A stretch of DNA of 7,214 nucleotides, taken from Pseudomonadota bacterium (GTDB lineage: Bacteria > Pseudomonadota > Alphaproteobacteria > Rhizobiales > Xanthobacteraceae). Below, one piece after another: positions 1 to 5,582 of the stretch. Location of the stretch: assembly GCA_023431725.1 (NCBI GenBank), contig JAEYVN010000188.1:1-7214 (forward strand). The letters are read 5' to 3'. The position numbers and the translations under genes are program-made. Under the pieces are notes generated by a model, which was given only the letters and a program-made list of their open reading frames with translations, had not been told where the DNA came from and made no database searches. The number at the start of each line of letters is the position of its first letter. Positions within the stretch are counted from its first letter, which is position 1.

Positions 1-252
1 ATTCAAGGCACGCATTTGAACGGTGGCGACGAACCGTACTGCTCCGATCGAGAAGATCGTTAGCGGCTACTACATTGCCGCTGATGAAAGATGAGGAGCC
101 GACTTACTCGGCCATTCAGCTGAATAGGCGGAGCACCGGGCCGTTCATTCAGCTTTCAAGCGCAGCGCCGTTGCCCGCAATCTCGTCCATGCCGACATAG
201 TAATCCGAAAGGTCACCGATTACGCGCTGCAGTGAACCTCCACGGGCATGCC
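1..252. other. Left flank without a supported gene
   Basis: I see no gene I can support here. It holds a perfect 12-base palindrome ATTCAGCTGAAT (114-125) and a second ATTCAGCT at 147-154. On the minus strand a short open stretch ends at TGA 151-149 and reads DLSDYYVGMDEIAGNGAALES. It has plausible codons but no recognised family or good start, so it could be a gene remnant or chance. Confidence 0.4.
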
Positions 253-292
253 GTGAAGGTCTGCCAGGCAAACCGCAACCATCCGCCTTCAC
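253..292 (-). terminator. Possible hairpin at the end of the TTT receptor gene
   Basis: Exact 7-base arms GTGAAGG (253-259) and CCTTCAC (286-292) bracket the stop codon of the receptor gene. Nested inside is a tighter 17-base hairpin (258-274; stem GGTTTGC/GCAGACC with one G-T pair, loop CTG). No U-run follows, so a classical intrinsic terminator is not supported; it may only protect the mRNA end or be chance. Confidence 0.3.
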
Positions 293-1260
293 AGCTTGAT
301 ATTCGCGGCCTTCACCGCCTTGGACCATTGCGAGACGTCCGCCTCAATTGTTGCCTTGAATTCCGAAGGTGTCGATCCGATCGGGTCCACGCCATAGCTA
401 TCCAGACGTTCCAGAATCTTCGGATCCTTCAACGCGACGCGCACTTCGTTCGCAAGCAGTTCGACGACGGGTGCTGGCAGTTTGGCTGGTCCGATCAGGC
501 CGTTCCAGGTTTCCGTCTTGAAGCCCGGGTATCCGCTTTCGGCAACAGTCGGGACATTCGGCGCTTTTGCGGCACGCGTCGGTCCCGATACCGCGAGTGG
601 CCGCACACCTCCACCCATATGCGGCAGACCTTCCGACAGATTTCCGAAATACACCGGAACATGGCCGGCGACGACGTCCGCCATGGCCGGCGCACCGCCC
701 TTGTATGGGGCATGCACCATGTCGAGGCCTGCGCGCTGAAGGAACAGCACCATCGTGAGATGACCGACACTGCCGGGACCGCCGGAGGCATAGACGATCT
801 TGCCCGGCCGCTCCTTCACATAGGCCACAAACTCCTGGAGTGTCTTGGGCTCGAAAGAAGGATTGACCACCAGCATGAACGGATTGGTTGCAATGTTGCT
901 GATCGGCGTGAAGTCGGTCATCGGGTTGTAACCCGTTGGGCGCATGGCCGGGAAGATGGCAAGCTGCGCCAGCGCCGACACCATCAATGTATAACCATCG
1001 GGATCGGCTTTTGCGGTCGCTTCCGCCGCAAGAGCACCGCCGGCACCGGTGCGGTTCTCGACAAAGAATTGCTGTCCGAATTTTTCGCTCAGATGCTGAG
1101 CCATCAGTCGCGCGATGCCGTCGGTGTTGCCGCCAGGGGCAAATGGACAAAGTATCTTGACCGGCTTCTCTGGCCATTTACTGGCAAAGGCTCGGTGTGG
1201 TGCGGCAGCAAGCAGCGATGCGGCTGCCACCGACTTCATAAAATTCCGTCGTGTCGTCAT
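289..1260 (-). CDS. Tripartite tricarboxylate transporter (TTT) substrate-binding protein, Bug family, Tat signal
   Basis: Periplasmic solute receptor of the Bug/TctC type, expected to bind a carboxylate or related small organic and deliver it to a TctA/TctB membrane pair. Seen: a 323-residue product, usual for the family. The N-terminus carries a twin-arginine motif (TRRNFMK, residues 3-9), then an Ala/Leu-rich stretch and a likely cleavage site after AFA (24-26). Family signatures follow: WPEKPVK (29-35), PFAPGG (39-44), ENRTGAGG (68-75) and ADPDGYTL (85-92). Start choice: an ATG four codons upstream (1272) is possible, but the ATG at 1260 has GGAG (1267-1270) six bases ahead and puts the Arg pair in normal Tat position. 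No TctA or TctB gene is visible, so it is an orphan receptor here, as is common for Bug proteins. It follows the monooxygenase after 86 bases and could be co-transcribed or have its own promoter. Family call is firm; ligand unknown. Confidence 0.93.
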   Translation of the reverse strand: MTTRRNFMKSVAAASLLAAAPHRAFASKWPEKPVKILCPFAPGGNTDGIARLMAQHLSEKFGQQFFVENRTGAGGALAAEATAKADPDGYTLMVSALAQLAIFPAMRPTGYNPMTDFTPISNIATNPFMLVVNPSFEPKTLQEFVAYVKERPGKIVYASGGPGSVGHLTMVLFLQRAGLDMVHAPYKGGAPAMADVVAGHVPVYFGNLSEGLPHMGGGVRPLAVSGPTRAAKAPNVPTVAESGYPGFKTETWNGLIGPAKLPAPVVELLANEVRVALKDPKILERLDSYGVDPIGSTPSEFKATIEADVSQWSKAVKAANIKL

Positions 1261-1266
1261 GTGTCG

Positions 1267-1270
1267 CTCC
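1267..1270 (-). promoter_or_regulatory. Ribosome binding site of the TTT receptor gene
   Basis: GGAG lies six bases ahead of the ATG at 1260 and overlaps the alternative ATG at 1272, which itself has no purine-rich sequence upstream. It favours the shorter protein. Confidence 0.65.
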
Positions 1271-1346
1271 ATTCATTCAAGGCGCACTCACGCACGGCAG
1301 GCTGAAACCCGGGAACCCATCGTTGTGAAATGTGAAGTCAGTTCGG

Positions 1347-2540
1347 CTAGGACACCTCCGCGGCGGCCCGCAGACCATTGAACATGGCGGTCTGCATCAG
1401 AAACGCGCGTGATCGGTCCGGATCGGACGCAATTTCACGCATTTCCGACAGTCTCTGTAACCGAACAGTTGGGTCTTTCTCCTCCAGAACACGCTTGTTC
1501 TGGATGGTCATCGCCTGCAGAAATGCGTTGGCGACGTGACGCCGTTGCCGGTCGTAAACATTCAGGAGTTCGCCGCTCTCGCCGTTCAGAACGCGAGCGA
1601 GTTTCTGGGCAAGGCTTACGGCATCGTGGATGCCGAAATTCATGCCCATGCCACCCAGCGGATTATTGACATGCGCGGCATCACCGGCGAGCAGCGCGCG
1701 ATCCTTCCGGTATGTTGCCGCACCGCGCTGATGAACAGTGTAGAGATTGGTATGGATAATGTCGTAGGGCGCCTCGGACGGGATGAAGCCCTGCAATCGC
1801 TGCTGCGCGTTTGCATGATCGAGAAGGTCGGCGGCCTCCGCCTGTGACGGCGTCGGAAACACCACACGCCAGATCCCCGGCGGACCGGCGCCCGGCACCT
1901 TGAACAACGCGCACCATTCGCGCGGATCAGAAACGTAGCAGCTAAAGGCAAAGCCCTTGGTTTCGAAGTCGAATGAAGTCGTCACCACAAGGAATCGCTC
2001 CTCGTAGGTGAAGCCCTCGAAATCGATGCCCTGCGATTTCCGCACGACGCTGCGACCGCCATCCGCGCCGATGACGTAGGCGCCATGATAGGACTCGCCG
2101 CTCGTTGTCGTGACAGTGACGCCATCGTCCGTCTGGCTCACATGATCGACGGTCGCATCAAAGTGCAGTGCGAAGCCTGGCCGCCCCGCCAACGCTTCCG
2201 TCAGAATGGCTACCAGCTTGTGCTGTTCGCATTGCAGCCGGTAGGGGTAACGCGTGACGTTTGAAAGCAGTCCCAGATCGAACTCTGCAACCAGCCCTTC
2301 ATCGCGGCCGCGGAACTGCCATTTCGGGCAGAGAATGCCGAGATCATGCAGTCGCTGGGTGACGCCGGTTTCGGCGTACATCTCCAGTGTCGGCGGATGG
2401 AAGGTGGCCGCACGAGGGTCCTCGTAAAGCGCCTTGCGGCTTTCCAGCACGATCACAGGAATGCCAGCGTTCACCAGAAACAGCGCCGCAGTCAGCCCGG
2501 TCGGCCCTGCTCCCACAATGATGACCCGCTGGTCCGACAT
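1347..2540 (-). CDS. FAD-dependent aromatic-ring monooxygenase (group A flavoprotein hydroxylase)
   Basis: Predicted NAD(P)H- and FAD-dependent single-component hydroxylase of the PHBH/PheA/TfdB type, cytosolic, likely adding a hydroxyl to an aromatic or heteroaromatic ring. Seen: the N-terminal Rossmann dinucleotide motif VGAGPTGL (9-16) ending in an acidic residue, E33; the DG-type motif GADGGRSVVRK (158-168); and the FAD-ribityl GD motif LLAGDAAHVNNPLGGMGMN (283-301). At 397 residues it matches the compact hydroxylases and lacks the C-terminal thioredoxin-like domain of phenol hydroxylases. The ATG lies inside the 3' end of the isomerase-like gene (49-base overlap), which suggests translational coupling; GAGGAAA sits upstream but a little far. 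It may act on the same substrate as its neighbours. 6-Hydroxynicotinate-type and hydroxybenzoate-type hydroxylases are alternatives I cannot separate by eye. Confidence 0.92.
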   Translation of the reverse strand: MSDQRVIIVGAGPTGLTAALFLVNAGIPVIVLESRKALYEDPRAATFHPPTLEMYAETGVTQRLHDLGILCPKWQFRGRDEGLVAEFDLGLLSNVTRYPYRLQCEQHKLVAILTEALAGRPGFALHFDATVDHVSQTDDGVTVTTTSGESYHGAYVIGADGGRSVVRKSQGIDFEGFTYEERFLVVTTSFDFETKGFAFSCYVSDPREWCALFKVPGAGPPGIWRVVFPTPSQAEAADLLDHANAQQRLQGFIPSEAPYDIIHTNLYTVHQRGAATYRKDRALLAGDAAHVNNPLGGMGMNFGIHDAVSLAQKLARVLNGESGELLNVYDRQRRHVANAFLQAMTIQNKRVLEEKDPTVRLQRLSEMREIASDPDRSRAFLMQTAMFNGLRAAAEVS

Positions 2541-3292
2541 AACGATGAGATTTCCTCAAGCACACGGCCGCGGCCATAGATGCGGTCTTCGCTGCCGCAA
2601 CGACGCAATGCGTCCCAATAGGTGACCACATTCATCGCCAGCACCGGCTTGCCGAACCACAGTTCGGCTTGCGCCGCGACGTCGCCACCAGCAAGATTTG
2701 TGCCCACTTGCAGGATGGCATCGATGTCGTCGCCATTGAGCGCCACGAGTTCCTGTCGGATGGTTTCCGGTTGCAATTCGGCAATCGCGAATGGCGATGC
2801 GCATTTCAGGCCCTTCAACCGAACGACGTCGAAGCCTGCTTCCTCAAGATAGGAACGAACGGTTTCATCGCCCTTCGGCTGATGCGGCGTGAGCACTGCG
2901 ATGCGCTTTGCTCCAAACTTGTTCAGCGCTGCGACCGCTGCGGTCGAGCCCATCGAAATGCCGACACCGGCGCGCTTGGCCAATTCCTGCTGCAGCGTGT
3001 CGGCGCCCTTCACGCCGCCGGTGAACGCTTCGATCGCGACACTCATGATGACGTGATCGGGCGCACAGGTCATGACCTGGTCGATGGCTGGCCCGATGCC
3101 ATCCCGCATGCGCTGGACATGTGCAAGATAGCCTTGCTCCGACGCTTCGATGGGCGCCTGCTGGATGGTTAACCTGCCGACGTGATTGGTGACGCCGCGC
3201 GGACGCAAGGCTTCACTTTCGGGTCCGACAATCGTGTTGGTCGACGGGACGACAATGCCAATCTTCTTGCGAAATCCAAGAGCGTCAACCAC
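2492..3292 (-). CDS. Asp/Glu racemase / maleate isomerase / arylmalonate decarboxylase superfamily protein
   Basis: The fold is that of maleate cis-trans isomerases and arylmalonate decarboxylases, which act on small dicarboxylates through one or two cysteines. Seen: N-terminal VPSTNT (15-20), the STAAVAAL segment (116-123) followed by IAVLTPH (131-137), VGTNL (196-200) and KPVLAMN...YWDALR (216-230). The two places where the family usually has Cys (YACTSGS-like and SCTNL-like) read V85 and G197, so no thiol catalysis is expected. Start is GTG with AAGGGGA (3299-3305) seven bases upstream. At 266 residues it is slightly long: the last ~15 residues, read from DNA that also encodes the monooxygenase start, have no obvious family counterpart. 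It heads a two-gene unit with the monooxygenase, after a 113-base spacer from the MaoC gene. Maleate isomerase activity should not be assumed. Confidence 0.85.
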   Translation of the reverse strand: MVDALGFRKKIGIVVPSTNTIVGPESEALRPRGVTNHVGRLTIQQAPIEASEQGYLAHVQRMRDGIGPAIDQVMTCAPDHVIMSVAIEAFTGGVKGADTLQQELAKRAGVGISMGSTAAVAALNKFGAKRIAVLTPHQPKGDETVRSYLEEAGFDVVRLKGLKCASPFAIAELQPETIRQELVALNGDDIDAILQVGTNLAGGDVAAQAELWFGKPVLAMNVVTYWDALRRCGSEDRIYGRGRVLEEISSLCRTSGSSLWEQGRPG

Positions 3293-3298
3293 GTCAAA

Positions 3299-3305
3299 TC
3301 CCCTT
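3299..3305 (-). promoter_or_regulatory. Ribosome binding site of the isomerase-like gene
   Basis: AAGGGGA lies six to seven bases ahead of a GTG at 3292. It decides the start, because no ATG lies nearby in frame. Confidence 0.7.
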
Positions 3306-3323
3306 GCCCGTATTCGATGTTAG

Positions 3324-3345
3324 AAAACCGGATCCAAAAACCGGA
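3324..3345. repeat. Direct repeat AAAACCGGA (two copies, 13-base period)
   Basis: AAAACCGGA occurs at 3324-3332 and again at 3337-3345 on the plus strand (TCCGGTTTT on the transcribed strand), about 30-50 bases upstream of the isomerase-like GTG. Two exact 9-mers at close spacing upstream of a gene fit an operator half-site pair, but could be chance. Confidence 0.5.
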
Positions 3346-3353
3346 ATCAGAAT

Positions 3354-3390
3354 TTCGCAGAAGCAGGTTTCGCCATTCGCGAATTCGCCA
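3354..3390. repeat. TTCGCNN heptamer cluster with 10-base palindrome
   Basis: Four degenerate heptamers are visible: TTCGCAG (3354-3360), TTCGCCA (3369-3375), TTCGCGA (3376-3382) and TTCGCCA (3384-3390). The middle contains the perfect palindrome ATTCGCGAAT (3375-3384), and the octamer TTCGCCAT is repeated at 3369 and 3384. From memory, similar TTCGC-type heptamer strings occur between genes in Bradyrhizobium-like genomes; this is not verified here. Function unknown. Confidence 0.45.
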
Positions 3391-3413
3391 TCGCGCATGC
3401 CGTCCTCACGTCT

Positions 3414-3926
3414 TCAGTCTGGGCTCAGGACGATGCTTGCCTGATGGCCCCTGACCACGCCGATAGACCAGCAGCGTGCGCTTGAATGAGATGATGACAT
3501 CACCGGTCTGGTTGTAGCGATGGTTTTGACTGTCACGATCCCGACCTCGGGACGCGACGCAGATTCGCGCAGATCCAGAACTTCGCTCTCACTGTACACC
3601 GTATCCCCTTCGTACAGGGGATGCGGCATCTTCACCTCGTCCCAACCGAGATTGGCGAACACGTTTTGCGAGATGTCAGAAACGGACTGGCCGGTGACGA
3701 GCGCAATGGTGAAACACGAGTTCACCAGGGGGCGGCCATAGGCCGTATGACTGGCATAATTCGCATCGAAATGCAGCGGTGCGGTATTCTGCGTCAGCAG
3801 CGTGAACCACGCATTGTCGGTCGCGGTGACGGTGCGCCCAAGCGTATGCTTGTAAATGTCGCCAATATTGAAGTCTTCATAGAAGCGGCCGCGCCAGCCG
3901 TCCTTCACACGTTCAACAATCTGCAT
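3414..3926 (-). CDS. MaoC-family hot-dog-fold dehydratase, C-terminus frameshifted (restored end 3406)
   Basis: Hydratase of the MaoC/(R)-specific enoyl-CoA hydratase fold, of the single-domain group related to mesaconyl-CoA/beta-methylmalyl-CoA hydratases; it would add or remove water on a CoA thioester in the cytosol. Seen: RFYEDFNIGD (14-23), the active-site region TQNTAPLHFD (46-55) and GRPLVNSCFT (64-73), then NLGWDEVKMPHPLYEGDT (92-109). After T135/I136 the frame in use reads a Ser/Arg-rich tail ending in SIVLSPD. The next frame instead reads RYNQTGDVIISFKRTLLVYRRG, a typical family C-terminus, and ends at TGA 3408-3406. One base is therefore missing (or two extra) at about 3519-3524, most simply a lost C in ATC-CGC. 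The restored protein would be 173 residues. As written, the last beta-strand is lost, so activity is doubtful unless this is a sequencing error. The start follows the SDR stop by 2 bases (TAGGAATG). Confidence 0.86.
   Translation of the reverse strand: MQIVERVKDGWRGRFYEDFNIGDIYKHTLGRTVTATDNAWFTLLTQNTAPLHFDANYASHTAYGRPLVNSCFTIALVTGQSVSDISQNVFANLGWDEVKMPHPLYEGDTVYSESEVLDLRESASRPEVGIVTVKTIATTRPVMSSSHSSARCWSIGVVRGHQASIVLSPD
3519..3524 (-). other. Frameshift site in the MaoC-family gene
   Basis: Homology to the family stops in one frame at T135/I136 and resumes in the next at RYNQTG (codon CGC at 3519-3517). The net change is one base lost or two gained. The neighbouring four-base A run (minus strand, 3527-3524) and the ATC-CGC junction are the simplest places for a slip. 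Confidence 0.88.
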
Positions 3927-3928
3927 TC

Positions 3929-4702
3929 CTATCCCTTGTACATGTGGCCGCCATCGACATCGACCACGACACCGCTGAGATAGGCAGCGCGCGGCGACGC
4001 AAGCATGACGGTAAGATCGGCGATCTCGGCGGGCTCGGTGGGACGCCCGAAAGGCAACCCCTTCAGGGTCTCCAACCAGCGATTTTCATCGCCAAACAGA
4101 TCCTTGGCTTTCTTGCGTCCAAGTGCCTCGATGCGGTCGGTCCGCGTCGGCGCGGGATTGATTCCGAACACCCGCACATTCCAGTCGACGCTCTTGGCGC
4201 CCGCCGCCTGGGTCAGCGCAATCAGTCCGGCATTTGCCGTCGACCCGCAGATGTAATCCCAGCGCGGCGCCTGCCCGGCCATGCCGATGATGTTGACGAT
4301 CACGCCGGCCCGCCGCTCCTGCATCCGACCGAGATAGAGCTGCATCAAATGGATGTAGCCGAAGACCTTGAGCTGCCAGGAGTCGATCCACGTCTGAAGC
4401 GGAAGATCGATCAGGTTGCCGCCGGGAATCGCGCCGGCATTGTTCACCAGCACATCGATATCGGGATGCGCCTTGAACAGTCGCTCGCGCTCCTCCGGCG
4501 TCGACAGGTCGCCCGCGAACACATCGCAGGCGCCACCGGTCTGGCTTTCCAGATCCTGCTTGGCCGTGGCGAGCCGCGATGCATCGCGGCCGGTCATGAT
4601 GACCTTGGCGCCCTCCCGTGCGAAACGCTCAGCCGTCGAAAAGCCAATGCCTTTGGATCCGCCGGTGATCAGAACCGTCTGTCCCTTGAGATTCAGATCC
4701 AT
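3929..4702 (-). CDS. SDR-fold oxidoreductase with altered catalytic residues
   Basis: Classical-length (257 residues) short-chain dehydrogenase/reductase, expected to bind NAD(P)(H). Seen: the cofactor motif TGGSKGIG (13-20), acidic GD at 64-65, NNAG (87-90), and the C-terminal YLSGVVVDVDGG (241-252). The catalytic region is unusual: DYICGSTANAGL (149-160) keeps Tyr150 but has Ser154 where the YxxxK lysine should be, Gly140 where the catalytic Ser is expected, and Gln110 where Asn is expected. Similar DYI-GS-NA sequences exist in a distinct SDR subgroup from memory, so this looks like a subfamily trait rather than random decay. The ATG comes 1 base after the hydrolase stop (TGACATG), and the stop is 2 bases before the MaoC ATG, so it sits in the middle of a tight operon. 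Fold is certain; reaction unknown. Confidence 0.9.
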   Translation of the reverse strand: MDLNLKGQTVLITGGSKGIGFSTAERFAREGAKVIMTGRDASRLATAKQDLESQTGGACDVFAGDLSTPEERERLFKAHPDIDVLVNNAGAIPGGNLIDLPLQTWIDSWQLKVFGYIHLMQLYLGRMQERRAGVIVNIIGMAGQAPRWDYICGSTANAGLIALTQAAGAKSVDWNVRVFGINPAPTRTDRIEALGRKKAKDLFGDENRWLETLKGLPFGRPTEPAEIADLTVMLASPRAAYLSGVVVDVDGGHMYKG

Positions 4703-4703
4703 G

Positions 4704-5582
4704 TCACGACCCCGCTGGCACCGCGGCCATATACCAGTCAGCGAGTTCGCTGCCGGTGAAGAAGCCGACCTCGCTCGAACGCGACAGCAGGTCGAGCATG
4801 CGGTCGAGTTCGTGGATACGATGCGGCACCGAGATCAGATGCGGATGCAGGCCGATCGCCAGAACGATCGCGCTGTCCTGGCTCTCCTTGAGGAAGCGCT
4901 CGAACGTGAATTCGAGGCGCTTTGCCATTTCGCCGGTCGCATGACGCTCGACAGCGTAAATGATGGAGTCGTTGACTTCGAGATTGTAGGGCATGGCGAC
5001 CAGCGGACCGCCCATCGTCGTCATCCATGCCGGGCGGTCATCGACCACCCAGTCGCAAAGATAATCGATGCCGGATGCCTTCAGGATGTCCGGCGTGTCC
5101 ACCGTTTCGCGAAGCCCGGGCGAGAGCCAGCCGCGCGTGGCCTTGCCGGTGAAGGAGCGCAGCTTCTCGAGGCAGGCAGCAATCAGCGCTTTTTCACCGC
5201 CTTCGACATGGTTGATCGCCTTCTGGTGCATTCCGTGGCCGATGAACTCCCAGCCGGCATTCAGCATGGCTTGTGCCGCCTGCGGATAGGCATCGATCAC
5301 ACCGGCGTTGCAACTCGTCGATGCCGGAAGGCCACGCTTGTCGAAGGCTTCGAGAATTCGCGGCAGGCCGGCGCGCATGCCATAGTCCGCCCACGAAAAA
5401 TTCGGCACGTCCGGCACCGTCTCCTTGCCGTGCGGCGGCGTGATGATGGTCCGCGGCATCGGCTGATCGAACTGCCAGTTCTCTACGTTAACGACGAGAT
5501 GAACCAGCATCCGCTTGCCCTTCAGCGGCGGAAGCTTCGGTGCCTCGGACGACAAACGATAGGGAATGCGCGGATTGCTCAT
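4704..5582 (-). CDS. Polysaccharide-deacetylase-fold (CE4-like) hydrolase, PuuE allantoinase-like
   Basis: Member of the NodB/CE4 fold, closest in style to the cofactor-light PuuE allantoinase branch, which opens cyclic amides rather than deacetylating sugars. Seen: 292 residues with no signal peptide (so cytosolic); core strand LVHLVVNVENW (26-36), where CE4 enzymes have an Asp pair; YGMRAGLPRIL (67-77), a phrase typical of the PuuE branch; IGHGMHQ (114-120) in place of HSxxH; SPGLRET (154-160); and LHPHLIS (245-251) carrying late histidines. Its ATG overlaps the ATPase stop (ATGA) and its stop is one base before the SDR ATG. Sitting directly behind a NitT/TauT-type importer, it may be the first intracellular step on an imported amide. 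A sugar or peptidoglycan deacetylase is less likely given the cytosolic location and motif pattern. Substrate unknown. Confidence 0.85.
   Translation of the reverse strand: MSNPRIPYRLSSEAPKLPPLKGKRMLVHLVVNVENWQFDQPMPRTIITPPHGKETVPDVPNFSWADYGMRAGLPRILEAFDKRGLPASTSCNAGVIDAYPQAAQAMLNAGWEFIGHGMHQKAINHVEGGEKALIAACLEKLRSFTGKATRGWLSPGLRETVDTPDILKASGIDYLCDWVVDDRPAWMTTMGGPLVAMPYNLEVNDSIIYAVERHATGEMAKRLEFTFERFLKESQDSAIVLAIGLHPHLISVPHRIHELDRMLDLLSRSSEVGFFTGSELADWYMAAVPAGS

Larger units (their letters stand above)
3293..3405 (-). promoter_or_regulatory. Spacer upstream of the isomerase-monooxygenase unit, possible promoter/operator
   Basis: This is the longest gap between confident genes inside the cluster. 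Going toward the GTG start it holds TTCGCNN heptamers, then two copies of TCCGGTTTT spaced 13 bases apart, then AAGGGGA at the ribosome site. The 13-base spacing and AT-rich core would suit a regulator site or an AT-rich promoter, but I find no convincing -35/-10 pair. It may simply be an intra-operon spacer. The role is inference. Confidence 0.35.

Noticed and set aside
232..1305. 357-codon plus-strand open frame
   Set aside because: It mirrors the TTT receptor gene; Arg/His/Cys-rich, no motif, no ribosome site.
1273..1346. Promoter or terminator between the monooxygenase and the receptor
   Set aside because: No -35/-10 pair, no stem with U-run; only short GC-rich repeats such as GGGTTCCCGGGTT.
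2669..3172. 167-codon plus-strand open frame
   Set aside because: Antisense of the isomerase-like gene, with no recognised domain.
2492..3292. Calling the racemase-fold gene a maleate isomerase
   Set aside because: Both positions for catalytic cysteines are occupied by other residues, so the specific activity is not supported.
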